Shown here one piece after another: positions 1 to 9,145 of a stretch of 64,000 nt of DNA. A program made the translations under genes and the position numbers. The notes beneath the pieces were generated by a model that was not told where the DNA came from, did no database searches, and worked only from the letters and a program-made list of their open reading frames with translations. Each line of letters opens with the position of its first letter. Within the stretch, counting starts at the first letter, position 1. The stretch is from Bryobacterales bacterium (GTDB lineage: Bacteria > Acidobacteriota > Terriglobia > Bryobacterales > Bryobacteraceae): positions 1 through 64,000 of the forward strand of contig PLDF01000402.1 of assembly GCA_003135055.1 (NCBI GenBank). Reading direction: 5' to 3'.

Positions 1-365
1 CAACGCTATCCTGGCCTTGCGCTGCTGTGAATTCAACAGCCGATTTGAAGAGTATTGGGAGGCGCGGCGGGCTTGACTCTCGTTTCTTGGACGCGGTTTG
101 CCTATCGACGAAAATTGAGTTGCGGCGGATTCCACCACTTCTATGTCGCGCACCCCGCCAACACGCCAACACAGCACTTGGAATTCGAACAAAACTGCTC
201 GACAATAGTTCACACGAGTGCCCGCCCCACCGGCGCGCTGGCAGGCGCCGACCGCAAGATTCAGCGCTATCGTGAAACCGCTTCCCGATGCGTGCGGCTC
301 CGATCGGAGCCACGACCGTAAGGGAGTGGTTTCCGGCAAGAGCACAAAATCAGGCGGTCACGGTG
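1..365. other. Non-genic edge region
   Basis: No convincing gene is visible. The short open frames here lack family motifs and coherent composition. The only recognisable structure is one copy of the dispersed palindromic repeat at about 292-336, directly after the 3' end of the leftward MerR/TPR gene. A short piece resembling another repeat family (TTCACACGAGTG) lies near 210-222. Confidence 0.5.
292..336 (+). repeat. Dispersed palindromic repeat, family 1
   Basis: This copy has the perfect 16-base palindrome GGCTCCGATCGGAGCC followed by ACGACCGTAAGGGAGTGG. The same unit, with variation, recurs near 7569, 16711, 18401, 21472, 23865, 23919, 39030, 46679 and 61443, in both orientations. It looks like a REP/BIME-type element; mobility is inferred, not shown. 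Confidence 0.8.
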
Positions 366-1241
366 CTACCGTATCACCGCTTCGCGCAGCCGGGCGAGTT
401 GCCGCCGGGCGATTTCCGCCCACTGGCCTGAGCTGTCGAGCTTCAGATAGTTCTTCCAATGGTGGACGGCTTTGAGCGCGTCGCCGGTACGTTCGCAGAG
501 CAGGGCGATGTTGAAATGCGCGTCGGCGTAACCGGGATTGAGCGCCAGCGCGCGCCGGTAGCGCTCGAAAGCGTCGGCGAGGCGGTTCTGCTCGTCGTAG
601 AGATTGCCGAGGTTGAACTGCGCCAGCGGATAGTCGGGGTCCGCGGCGATGGCCTGGCAATAATACGTCTCGGCCTCGCCGAATTTGCGCTGGCGGTAAT
701 AGATGGTGCCCAGATTCACCAGCGCGCCAGCCGCTTGCGGGTTGAGCTCGAGGGCTTTGACGTAGGCTTCGACGGCGGCTTCGACGGGCGCTCCGGATTC
801 TTCCGCGTCGAGGCCCCGCTGAAACCATTCCTCCGATTCGCGCAGGCGCTGGGCGGAGCGCTTCTTTTCCGGGAAGCTCGCGATGGCTCCCAGCGTGGCG
901 GCGTCGAAATCGAAAAGGATCTGGCCGCTGATGGCCTCCATTTTCTGACCGGCGACGTGGACGGAGATCTTCCTGCCATCGGAGACGATGCGCAGCTCAG
1001 AAAGGGGATCCTTGACCCAATCGAGCTTGCGGCGCAGCGAGGCGAGCGCTTCGCCGATTTGACGAGCGGGAATGTGGTTCTCGCGCAGCTTGACGATGGT
1101 CTTGACGGCGATGAGGTCGGAAAAGGAATAGGATTCGGCGGCGGCAATAAGGTCCTGCCGCTCCCAACTGCGAAGCTGCCGCTCGGTGACGCCGAACTGC
1201 CGGCGGACGTCCGCGCGCGAATACTGCTCCTTCGGGGCCAC
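366..1241 (-). CDS. MerR-type HTH protein with TPR repeats
   Basis: The 291-residue protein begins with a MerR-like winged-helix segment (about residues 5-75, YSRADVRRQFGVTERQLRSWE), which in MerR proteins binds promoter DNA. A linker follows, then at least three to four tetratricopeptide repeats (about 135-285; signatures AAGALVNLGTIYYRQRKFGEAE and PLAQFNLGNLYDEQNRLADAFERYRRALALNPG). TPRs normally mediate protein-protein contacts, so a regulator responding to a protein partner is plausible. No ligand-binding cysteines or effector domain are visible. The start is GTG at 1241 without a clear Shine-Dalgarno. It is transcribed leftward and stands alone. The domain calls are firm; the function is inferred. 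Confidence 0.85.
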   Translation of the reverse strand: MAPKEQYSRADVRRQFGVTERQLRSWERQDLIAAAESYSFSDLIAVKTIVKLRENHIPARQIGEALASLRRKLDWVKDPLSELRIVSDGRKISVHVAGQKMEAISGQILFDFDAATLGAIASFPEKKRSAQRLRESEEWFQRGLDAEESGAPVEAAVEAYVKALELNPQAAGALVNLGTIYYRQRKFGEAETYYCQAIAADPDYPLAQFNLGNLYDEQNRLADAFERYRRALALNPGYADAHFNIALLCERTGDALKAVHHWKNYLKLDSSGQWAEIARRQLARLREAVIR

Positions 1242-1989
1242 GCGAACATTTTAACAGGGGGTGCAAGGGTGGGATTGCCGATATAGGGCCTGGATGGATG
1301 CGCTTCGGGAGATATTGGTCCGTTGCGGGCGGCGGAGCTTCTCGGACTTTGGCCGTGCGTGCCGCCGCCCGGACAGAAACTGCGGCTGCGAGCCCAAAGA
1401 GCTTTTGGAGCCGGTCGTCCATGGCCTTCACATCTTGAGCCGCGCGCGCAGCCAGTTCACCGGCAACGTGCGCTGTTCCTTCTCCTTCCCGACGCCGTGC
1501 AGCGGAACACGGTGCGCAACCGCGTATGCTCCCATGGGGGTGACCAGCGCCATAACGCGGATACCGATCGCCTGGCAGAGACGCTCCAAAAGCTTGTCGG
1601 ATTCGTCCAGCGACGGCAATCCCCCGAGGCTCATTGAAGGCGTTTCCCGCCGCGATATCGGGATGGGACTGCATTCCCTCATCCAGCCGAATCGCGTCCA
1701 TAATTCCGGCGCACAGCCGAACTGCTTGGGTTTGGAACACGGCAGATTCACGACCCAGGCACAAGCCGCAGCTAGCCGCGCCAACGGTCGCAGCCGCATG
1801 CGCCGCGTCGAAGCGGTTCCCTGGATGAACAGCAGCCCCGTACAAAGAAAAACCGGGACACTTGCCTAGAATCTTCTTAAGCGGTAGTCTAAATGGTCGT
1901 CAACCTGCCTACCCGACCCTTGCGAGCGCCGCGGTCTCTAGTCCCATTTGTATGGTTTCGTGAGTTTCGTGGGGCAGATCAGGAGGTTC
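1242..1989. other. Long intergenic stretch, possible degraded gene
   Basis: About 750 bases separate two divergent genes. On the minus strand an open frame at 1428-1799 contains a coherent-looking segment (GLPSLDESDKLLERLCQAIG...MALVTPMGAYAVAHRVPLHG). It could be a short hypothetical protein or part of a decayed one, with a further coherent piece (MDDRLQKLFGLAAAVSV) just downstream in another frame. I recognise no family. No repeat of the dispersed families was seen here. Confidence 0.3.
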
Positions 1990-2814
1990 ATGAACATTGC
2001 GAGTTCCATCGCGCATGCGCGCACACTATGGGACAATGGCCGAAAACTGGACTTGATCGTGGCCGATCGGGCGAAGCTTACCATGGCGTACTACATCAGC
2101 CGGAGTGCCTTGCTGGGCCACCTTGCCCCTCCGCATTTCACTCTCCAGTTGCCGGGCGGATATAAGGCTTGCATCCGGCCCAACGGCAGGGACCAAGCGG
2201 CTCTGGCCGAAATATTTGGCATCAAGCCATACCAACCGGCCCAATCGGCCGCCAACCCCAAACGGATACTGGACCTTGGGGCTAATATCGGAATGGCGAC
2301 TCTCTTTTTGACGACGCAATTCCCCGATGCCGAAATCGCTTCAGTGGAGCCCTTTCCCGGCAATCTGGCCATACTGCGCGAGAATGTCCGGCTTAATCAA
2401 ATCCGGTCCACCATTTTCGCTGGCGCCGTGGGTGTCAGTTCCGGAGAGGCTGAGTTGTCAGTGGGAAATGTTGCCGACGCCGTTTCGTTGGTCCCGGCCA
2501 GTGACGCGGGGCGGCAGACCAAGCTCCGCGTGAAACAGTTTTCCGTCGATGAGATCATGGATCAACTCCACTGGACGCAGATCGATCTTTTGAAAATCGA
2601 CATTGAGGGCTACGAGAAGACGCTTTTCAAATCGAATAACGCTTGGCTCGGGCGCGTCAATCAGATCGTGGGGGAGGCCCACGGTCACGTCGGTTACGGG
2701 ATCAAGGAGGTTCGCGCCGACCTCGAGCCGTTCGGATTCAAGCTTATTGAGAAGTATTACGATGCCGTCCACGAGCTCACCATTTTTGAAGCGATCAAAT
2801 GCTTTTCATCCTGA
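1990..2814 (+). CDS. FkbM-family SAM-dependent methyltransferase
   Basis: This is a class I methyltransferase of the FkbM family, which typically O-methylates sugars or secondary metabolites. The SAM-binding motif I is ILDLGANIGMATLFL; the acidic motif II is ASVEPFPGNL; and the family-typical LLKIDIEGYEKTLF follows at about two-thirds of the length. I chose ATG 1990 because AGGAGG lies at 1981-1986, although the spacing of three bases is short. An in-frame ATG at 1948 would add 14 residues. It is followed by a flippase-like remnant and a GmhB-like phosphatase on the other strand, so the area resembles the edge of a lost polysaccharide cluster. The substrate is unknown. Confidence 0.88.
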   Translation: MNIASSIAHARTLWDNGRKLDLIVADRAKLTMAYYISRSALLGHLAPPHFTLQLPGGYKACIRPNGRDQAALAEIFGIKPYQPAQSAANPKRILDLGANIGMATLFLTTQFPDAEIASVEPFPGNLAILRENVRLNQIRSTIFAGAVGVSSGEAELSVGNVADAVSLVPASDAGRQTKLRVKQFSVDEIMDQLHWTQIDLLKIDIEGYEKTLFKSNNAWLGRVNQIVGEAHGHVGYGIKEVRADLEPFGFKLIEKYYDAVHELTIFEAIKCFSS

Positions 2815-2989
2815 AGTTGCGCGAACGCATTCGCGCCCGGCAATCCGCCGGCCGGTTGGAAAAGCGCTCCGATCGCCAGCGACGGACAGGGCGCGGGCAT
2901 TTTGAAACGCGTCCACGATTATTGCTATCGCAAGTTAGCTGAAGCGCGACATAGCAACTGTTGGAAACGTCAGACGTAGCCAGGCTGCA

Positions 2990-3193
2990 AGAGCCGGCGA
3001 ACATGCCGTGGCCGGACGCCAGCACGGCCGCAATTCCAAGAGTGCGGATTGCGATTTGGACGATCCAGATCCGGCTGGAGAGGTCGAATCTTTGGAAGCC
3101 TTCCAGGCAGGCGCTGAACAGATTGAAGACCGCTCCGGAAGCCCAACCGATGCCAACGATAATCAGAAGAACGGTGAGTGTCTTCGCGCGGAC
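2990..3193 (-). pseudogene. Flippase (Wzx-like) fragment
   Basis: One minus-strand stretch reads VRAKTLTVLLIIVGIGWASGAVFNLFSACLEGFQRFDLSSRIWIVQIAIRT-like sequence, alternating hydrophobic helices with the LEGFQRFD loop seen in polysaccharide-export flippases. The remainder of such a protein (normally over 400 residues) is absent, and flanking codons in this frame are not coherent. I read it as a relic of an oligosaccharide flippase gene between the methyltransferase and the phosphatase. The family assignment rests on motif memory only. Confidence 0.45.
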
Positions 3194-3230
3194 GCCATGA
3201 CCTTCACGGTGACAGATGGCGCGCCGAAGG

Positions 3231-3280
3231 CGACAGACCAGGAGCGACAGACCAGGAGCGACAGACCAGGAGGCCTGTCG
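3231..3280. repeat. 14-bp tandem repeat ending in a palindrome (family 2)
   Basis: CGACAGACCAGGAG is present three times head to tail from 3231, and the last copy continues into GGCCTGTCG, completing an imperfect inverted repeat. The same GACAGGCC...GGCCTGTC palindrome occurs near 50134, 52125 and 63481. It sits immediately downstream of the GmhB-like gene and may act as a transcript-end hairpin. Confidence 0.75.
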
Positions 3281-3287
3281 TACAGCT

Positions 3288-3824
3288 TCACCGCCGCAAA
3301 ATCCAATCGGCTGCGCCGGCCGCATCGACGGCCGTGAAATCCGGTACGCAGATCTGCTCCCGGCCGTAACCGGTGAGAACCAGGATCGTGGCGGCGCCCA
3401 CCCGCCGGCCGCATTCGATGTCGACGGTCTTGTCGCCAACCATGTACGACGCGCTTGGGTCGACGCCGAATTCGGCCAACGCCTCCAGCAGCATGCCCGG
3501 CTCCGGTTTGCGTCTCAGGGACGGAACACCCGGCATATCGGGGCAGAAGTACGATGCATCGATCAGCTCTTCGCCAATCTGGCGCAAGACCTCGCGTTGC
3601 ACCGCATGATATTGCCCTTCGGTGAACAATCCCCGCCCGATTCCGGCCTGATTGCTGACGATGATATTCAGGAACCCGGCCTGCTTCAGCGCGCGGAGCG
3701 CTTCCGGTACCCTGGGAAAGACCTTGACCTTGGCCGGATCGCCACAGTAATGGACCTCCTCCATCAGCGTGCCGTCACGGTCGAAGAAAACCGCTTTGCG
3801 TCCGCTCACATGGTGGCTGGTCAT
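3288..3824 (-). CDS. HAD phosphatase, GmhB/HisB-N-like
   Basis: The 178-residue protein is a haloacid-dehalogenase phosphatase of the D,D-heptose 1,7-bisphosphate phosphatase/histidinol-phosphatase group. Motif I is FFDRDGTL (both catalytic aspartates present), motif II lies in IIVSNQAGIGRG, motif III is the RRKPEPGM lysine region, and motif IV is MVGDKTVD. In GmhB a Cys/His loop binds zinc; here the loop reads YFCPDMPGVPSLRRKP with only one cysteine, so zinc binding is probably lost. In the usual role it would dephosphorylate heptose bisphosphate for LPS or glycoprotein sugars. The neighbouring FkbM gene and flippase remnant fit surface-sugar metabolism. Substrate specificity is inferred. 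Confidence 0.82.
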   Translation of the reverse strand: MTSHHVSGRKAVFFDRDGTLMEEVHYCGDPAKVKVFPRVPEALRALKQAGFLNIIVSNQAGIGRGLFTEGQYHAVQREVLRQIGEELIDASYFCPDMPGVPSLRRKPEPGMLLEALAEFGVDPSASYMVGDKTVDIECGRRVGAATILVLTGYGREQICVPDFTAVDAAGAADWILRR

Positions 3825-3858
3825 CGCATCGGAATCGCAATTATAGCAGGGGCGCGCA

Positions 3859-6800
3859 TTACTTCACGGCTTGCAAGGCAGGCTGCAGCCACGATAAGAG
3901 CAGGTTGCCAACTTCCGGCACCTGCGATGCCAGCAAACTGAGAAGCGGCAGGGCGCCGAACGAGACTACGCGGTACACGAAGTTGAGCCCCAATTGATTG
4001 GGGGCCGTAGCGCTCAGCCGGCTGAGCAGCGGGTTGCGATCCATCTGCGCGAACACCATCGAACAGAATCCGCCGACGATGGCGAAAATCAGGATCAGCG
4101 CGATTCCGATCTCGCCGCGCCCCTCGAACGGATAGAGAGTCAGGGCGGCGACCAGCAGGATGAACACATACCCGAGCAGCGCCAGCGACGACCGCATTTC
4201 CGACAGCGAGCAGTGAATGAACGCGACGAAGCGAAGCGCCAGGAACTCTCCCCTGGCTATCGGAACGGGATCCTTGGTCCATTCCGCCGGCGCCTGGTCT
4301 CTTCCTTCACGGGAAGTAATGGTGTCCGATATTCCATTGTCCCAGGTGGGGCCCAGGCTGTTCGCGATAGCTACCGCGGCGGCGTTCAAAGCGCTGTTGA
4401 GATTCTCCGTGGCTTCGAATACCGCCGGATACGGCTTCTGCGGTTGAAACGACCGGCGCGGCGGATTCAGGAACGTGAGCGCATCGTTTACGGCTTCCAC
4501 CCGATCCTGTCCCTCCGGTATCATTCGCAAGACCTCCAGCGACCGCATCGGCAAGTAAAGCTTCGGCCGCGGATCTCCCGTCCAGACGGCGGTCCAACTG
4601 AAATCCTTCGGAAGACGCGAGAAGGCATAGCGAAGCGGGTGCCGCTCCAGATCTTGCAGCAATCTCCGCAGAGTGCCCCACATGCGGAGAAAGCGCACCA
4701 GGGTTATGGTGAGCAGCGCAACCACCAACGTGGAAAGAACCACCACAACCCCCGTGTAGACCGGGCGTTCCAGAGTTGCCAGAGCGCGAAAAGGATTGAA
4801 GAACCCGAGCCAGCAAACCACCGCGGCAGCGGCTGCCGCGTATTGCCACGGATCGAGACCGAGCACCGCACCGTGCGTTTCGACGGGGTCCAGCCGAAGC
4901 CCTAGAGCCTTAGTGGGACATACGGCGGGCCGGTCTTCCGCCACCCGCAACTGAGACAATCGGAAATATAAGCAAAGATAGAACGCCCAAAGGAGCGCGA
5001 CGATGGGGACTACAGGCGAAGTCCCGCTCTCAAGGTGCATGGCGCGGTATCCGGCAAACTGAGTTGCGTGGCCTTCGGATGCAGACATCGAGATCATGAA
5101 AACGGCCGCAATTGCAAGCAAAGCGCAGGCCAGGGCCGCCAGCGTGAAGAGCCGGCTTTTTCGCGCGGCCCAGACGCCTTCCGCGATCGCAGCCCCGCCG
5201 AGCGCAAAGGCGAAAACCACTTCAAACAGGGACTCCACCGTGAAGGGCGGGCTTGGCGGCCCTTCACGCGCACTCACCTTCACGGCCAGCCCGAGGAACA
5301 GGCATACCGCGGCAACTGCAAGCGACGCAAAGGCCAACATTCCTCGTCTCTGCACCTCCAGCTCCGGCTTGAATCCCCATCCGGACACACGAAGACTTGC
5401 GTGCTTCCACCAACGCTCGCGGTAACCGTCATTCATGAAATAAGTAAGCGAAACATGCGCGGCGCAGGCGATCCAAACGAACCAGAAGAATACGATCCAC
5501 AACCGGGGTGCGTCTTCCGCCCGGAAGTGTTCGCTGCTGTGTGCGCTGGGAGCCGGCCCGTACAGAAGCGGACTCGGCAAAGTACTTGGCAGCGCGGGCG
5601 GCAGAGCTTCGATCGGCCACCAGGCATCGTTGCCAAGGACATTGATCCAAACGTAGGGCCGGTGCTCCAGCTTCGAGTGTCCCGGGTTGTCGCCGGCAAA
5701 CGGGCTGGCATAATCCAGCAGATAGTCGGCGGCTTTAGGGGTATTGGCGTCGAATGCCGACTCACACCAGGGGTCGGATTTACTCGCGTCCGGAGGCGCC
5801 GCGGCCGTTGGCGCCTGTCCGGTGGAGAGTAAAAGCATGCGGCGGAACGCGTTGTACTCACCTTCGGCGCTTTCGGACGAAAACTGAGTGCGTTTATTCG
5901 GAACCGACTGAGATTGGTTCCGTGCGACCAGGGGATAAGACGAGACCGCCAGGATGCCGTTTAGTCCCCAGGTTTGAGCCGCCCGCGCGTAGAGAAGATC
6001 GGTATGGAAAAGTACGATTCGAACGCTCGGCGCGAGGCCGCGCATGCTCCTGCTAAGAAACAGCGCGTCGAGCGGGTCGGTCGCGACGATGCCAACATAC
6101 CGGATGCGCTCGCGCCTGAGCGTGGCGGCCAGGGCAATGAGCACGGCTTCCTGGGACACGGGAGTCTGTTGTCCGAATGAAGGAATAGAATCCCGTCCGG
6201 CGTCGCGCAGATCCAGAGGAAGCGCCGGGTAACCGGCATTCTGCGGGTTTAATGTGGAGAGAGTGGGCAGTTCCCCGGATAAGTTTCTGATGCGTGCGAT
6301 GCCCCGCGGATAGGACAGAATCAAAGGCTCGCCGGCGCCTGCTTTTCGCGCGGCGCCATCGACGTCTACAAGGCGCCGGGCGCCATAGGCGGTCTCATCT
6401 TCTTCGAGAAAGGCAAATTCCCGCGGCAAAATGTTGGCCGTGTAGCTAAATAGCGCCGCCTGCTTTTGGTAATCCGTCTCCAGCGTGGTGCAGAAGTGGG
6501 AAGGCGCGAGCGGGTTTCCCAAAACCCCGGTCACGGCCCCGCTGATTACGGCCACCCCGGCCGGCTGCGAGGCGCTTTTCCAGTCGCTTTTCGAGTCAAG
6601 CAGAAGCCGCAGGGAAGCGAGCGAGCCGGTAAAGCTCGGGCCAAGGATGCCCATGCACGATCCTTCATTCTGCTTCTGTTGGCAGATCGGAAGATCGCGG
6701 TTTTTCACGGCGTCCGCATAGGCCCAGGCGCTCCGGAACGCCACGCGATTGATGCCCGAGGTGGGCGTCTCGCCGACAAGGAACACCAATAGGAGCTTAT

Positions 6801-7488
6801 GCGGATCCTTAAACCCCCGGAAAAGGAGAAGCCCCGGACTGCTTACGCGCGACTCGCGCTCCTTGTCGTTCGCCTCACGCTTCGCGGAGTCGGCTTCCTG
6901 TCCGGTTGGCGGGCGCCACGGGAACCAATAGCCATTGAAGAGATAGCGCTCATCGCTTAGATCGCCGTCCGCTGCAGCCCACGTTATGCTCTCGATATTC
7001 CGGTCGAAAAAAAGCGATAAGTGCGTCAGTTCCGGATCTGGGACCGTGGCGATCACTACTTTCCGGCTAAATGTTTGGCCGGACGGAGTATCGAGGCAAA
7101 ACTGCTTTACAATTTGATCTTTGTCTTTGGGCTCCTCGTCGTTTTCGGTCCCTCTCAGGCTGAAGTTCCCCTGTAGAGCCCCTTTATCGCCGGAGCCATC
7201 GATCTTGACATCGAGACTTACCGAATTCCTCGGATCCGACGAGGCCTTATCGCTCAGATAGGAGCACACCGGCGTCCATGGTCCGAACTTGGACGTAGTG
7301 CCTGACGTTGCGCCTCTTGAGGGTGTTGCCGGCTGGCTTTCACTGATGGTGGCAGCGCCCGCGGGACGCGCATTCGGATTCTCATCGGATCCGAAAGGAG
7401 CACCGTGGGCGAAGATACCGGCGGCAACGAGTAACCCAGCTACGGCGACTGTTTTTCGACAAATTCCGAGAACTTTTAGAACTGGCAT
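3859..7488 (-). CDS. Large multi-pass membrane protein, unknown family
   Basis: The protein is about 1209 residues if started at ATG 7488, where MPVLKVLGICRKTVAVAGLLVAAGIFAHG gives a good signal peptide. A longer frame to 7641 exists, but its extra residues (RSRDGAATVRERD) are encoded by a dispersed repeat and are probably not native. The first ~620 residues look extracytoplasmic and globular. They contain a Rossmann-like stretch (IRYVGIVATDPLDALFLSRSMRGLAPSVRIVLFHTD) reminiscent of periplasmic-binding-protein folds. The second half has roughly ten hydrophobic helices (e.g. LWIVFFWFVWIACAAHVSLTYF, VYTGVVVVLSTLVVALLTITLV). I recognise no named family. A sensor or transport role is possible but not demonstrated. 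Confidence 0.8.
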   Translation of the reverse strand: MPVLKVLGICRKTVAVAGLLVAAGIFAHGAPFGSDENPNARPAGAATISESQPATPSRGATSGTTSKFGPWTPVCSYLSDKASSDPRNSVSLDVKIDGSGDKGALQGNFSLRGTENDEEPKDKDQIVKQFCLDTPSGQTFSRKVVIATVPDPELTHLSLFFDRNIESITWAAADGDLSDERYLFNGYWFPWRPPTGQEADSAKREANDKERESRVSSPGLLLFRGFKDPHKLLLVFLVGETPTSGINRVAFRSAWAYADAVKNRDLPICQQKQNEGSCMGILGPSFTGSLASLRLLLDSKSDWKSASQPAGVAVISGAVTGVLGNPLAPSHFCTTLETDYQKQAALFSYTANILPREFAFLEEDETAYGARRLVDVDGAARKAGAGEPLILSYPRGIARIRNLSGELPTLSTLNPQNAGYPALPLDLRDAGRDSIPSFGQQTPVSQEAVLIALAATLRRERIRYVGIVATDPLDALFLSRSMRGLAPSVRIVLFHTDLLYARAAQTWGLNGILAVSSYPLVARNQSQSVPNKRTQFSSESAEGEYNAFRRMLLLSTGQAPTAAAPPDASKSDPWCESAFDANTPKAADYLLDYASPFAGDNPGHSKLEHRPYVWINVLGNDAWWPIEALPPALPSTLPSPLLYGPAPSAHSSEHFRAEDAPRLWIVFFWFVWIACAAHVSLTYFMNDGYRERWWKHASLRVSGWGFKPELEVQRRGMLAFASLAVAAVCLFLGLAVKVSAREGPPSPPFTVESLFEVVFAFALGGAAIAEGVWAARKSRLFTLAALACALLAIAAVFMISMSASEGHATQFAGYRAMHLESGTSPVVPIVALLWAFYLCLYFRLSQLRVAEDRPAVCPTKALGLRLDPVETHGAVLGLDPWQYAAAAAAVVCWLGFFNPFRALATLERPVYTGVVVVLSTLVVALLTITLVRFLRMWGTLRRLLQDLERHPLRYAFSRLPKDFSWTAVWTGDPRPKLYLPMRSLEVLRMIPEGQDRVEAVNDALTFLNPPRRSFQPQKPYPAVFEATENLNSALNAAAVAIANSLGPTWDNGISDTITSREGRDQAPAEWTKDPVPIARGEFLALRFVAFIHCSLSEMRSSLALLGYVFILLVAALTLYPFEGRGEIGIALILIFAIVGGFCSMVFAQMDRNPLLSRLSATAPNQLGLNFVYRVVSFGALPLLSLLASQVPEVGNLLLSWLQPALQAVK

Positions 7489-7548
7489 AATATCGTGGAA
7501 ATAGTAACAACGCAAGTAAGTACGGGTGTAACCGATCTGGGGATTTGC

Positions 7549-7608
7549 TCGCTCGGCCGCGAAATCCCGCTCCCTCACGGTCGCGGCTCCGTCTCGGCTG
7601 CGTGTGTC
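7549..7608 (-). repeat. Family 1 repeat, extended copy
   Basis: The inverted form GCTCCCTCACGGTCGCGGCTCC lies inside a longer unit (CTCGCTCGGCCGCGA ... CTCGGCTGCGTGTGTC) that is nearly repeated at 23849-23907. It lies between the glycosyltransferase gene and the large membrane-protein gene and overlaps a spurious N-terminal extension of the latter. Confidence 0.8.
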
Positions 7609-7675
7609 AACTTGTCGGCTACGAACAGCAGAAACAGACACGCCACCGCGAACGGGACAACACTCAAAACCGATA

Positions 7676-9145
7676 TCAGGACGGCTGTTGAGTCAGGATA
7701 GCCGCCCGAGCGTCGGGGGATGCCGCAGCCGGCCCAGCGGCGGTTTTCCTGCCCGCCACAATCAGTGAGAGTCCCGGCCAGGGCATCAGGCGGTCGAGAC
7801 GCCTCCAGATCCAGACAGTCTTGTCGAAAATCTTCAACACCAGCTTGTTAATGCGGCGCGTGCCGGCCACGCGGCCGTAAATCCACCAGGGCGGTGAGCC
7901 GGCTTTGTTGAAGTCTTCGACGCGCTCCACCGCAAATCCCTGGTCTTCCAGCAATTGCCGCGCCGCGGCCGCGCTATAGCGGCGCTTGTGGCCCATGCTC
8001 CGGTCCAGGCTGCCAAACAGCGCGGGACTGTGCGGCATCAACGCCACCACCCGTCCCCCGGGCTTGAGCGTTGCGCTCAGAGAGTGGAGCACGGCCGCGG
8101 GGTCGTCGAGATATTCCAGCACGTTGAGGCAAAGCACCGTGTCGAAGCATGCCTCCATGCCAGCCAAATCCGCGGGAACTTCCGGGTCGATGCGCTGCAC
8201 CGCGACATTCGGCGTGCGCAGAAAACGATTGCGCAGCGCGTGGAGGTGGAGCGGGTCTTTTTCGGCGGCGACGTAGAGCACGCGGCGCGCCATCAGCCGG
8301 CCCGAAAGGTTGCCGATGCCGGCGTTCACTTCCAGCACCGCATCGCCCAGATACGGCCGCACCGTGCGCGCCAGCCAGCTTAAATACTGCGGAGTGCCGG
8401 TGAGATTGTTCAGCACGCCGCGGCCATAGGTGGTGGCATAGAGATCGTCGATGAGCCAGAATTTCAGAACCACGGCGAGCGCTTTGACGCCGTCTTTCCA
8501 GCCGATCTTTTTGCCTTCTTCGTAGGTGCGGCCGTGGTAACTGATGGGCACTTCGTAGATGCGAAACTTCCGTTTGGCGCTCTTCATCACGATCTCCGGC
8601 TCGAAGCCGAAGCGGTCGCAACGGATGGGTAGGCTCTTGAGCAGATCGGTGCGGAAAACTTTGTAACAGGTCTCCATATCCGTCAGGGCCAGATTGGAGA
8701 ACATGTTGGCCACCAGCGTCAAGCCGCGGTTGATCACCGTATGCCAGAACGGCAACACGCGCATTTGCTCGCCCGCCAGGTAGCGCGAGCCGAATACGGC
8801 GTCGGCGTGACCGGCCAGCAGGGGCCGCAGCAGGCGGGTGTATTCGGCGGGGTCGTATTCCAGATCGGCATCCTGAATCAAAGAAAAATCGCCCCTGGCG
8901 TGCCCGATCGCCGTGCGCACCGCCGCGCCCTTTCCGCGATTCTTCGGATGCTGAAACAGGCGGATTTGCGGAAATGCGGCCGTCAGCCGCTTGAGAATGG
9001 CGAAGCTGCCATCGGTGGAGCAGTCGTCGACAATAATCAACTCACGCTCCATGTTTTCCGGCAGAGGAGCGGCGAGCACCAGGGTGATGCACCGCTCCAC
9101 CACCGTGCGCTCGTTGTAGACGGGCATCAGGATGGAAAGCTTCAT
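7676..9145 (-). CDS. GT2 glycosyltransferase fused to a methyltransferase
   Basis: The N-terminal ~230 residues are a family 2, DPM1-like glycosyltransferase: LSILMPVYNERTVVERC at the start, IIVDDCSTDGSF for nucleotide-sugar binding, QDADLEYDP for the metal-binding DxD, and the DMETCYKVFR acceptor-loop motif. From about residue 260 a class I SAM methyltransferase follows (VLEVNAGIGNLS as motif I, VLCLNVLEYLDDPAAVLHSL, LKPGGRVVALMPH). DPM1-like enzymes transfer a sugar from a nucleotide donor to polyprenyl phosphate; the second domain may modify the same product. The start ATG at 9145 is natural for the family. No C-terminal membrane anchor pair is obvious. The fusion is read directly from one uninterrupted frame. 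Confidence 0.9.
   Translation of the reverse strand: MKLSILMPVYNERTVVERCITLVLAAPLPENMERELIIVDDCSTDGSFAILKRLTAAFPQIRLFQHPKNRGKGAAVRTAIGHARGDFSLIQDADLEYDPAEYTRLLRPLLAGHADAVFGSRYLAGEQMRVLPFWHTVINRGLTLVANMFSNLALTDMETCYKVFRTDLLKSLPIRCDRFGFEPEIVMKSAKRKFRIYEVPISYHGRTYEEGKKIGWKDGVKALAVVLKFWLIDDLYATTYGRGVLNNLTGTPQYLSWLARTVRPYLGDAVLEVNAGIGNLSGRLMARRVLYVAAEKDPLHLHALRNRFLRTPNVAVQRIDPEVPADLAGMEACFDTVLCLNVLEYLDDPAAVLHSLSATLKPGGRVVALMPHSPALFGSLDRSMGHKRRYSAAAARQLLEDQGFAVERVEDFNKAGSPPWWIYGRVAGTRRINKLVLKIFDKTVWIWRRLDRLMPWPGLSLIVAGRKTAAGPAAASPDARAAILTQQPS

Noticed and set aside
459-1286. Long plus-strand frame opposite the MerR/TPR gene
   Set aside because: It is the antisense shadow of a gene with clear HTH and TPR motifs, and has no motifs of its own.
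7489-7641. N-terminal extension of the large membrane protein
   Set aside because: The added residues are encoded by a dispersed repeat (SRDGAATVRERD), and a good signal peptide starts at 7488.
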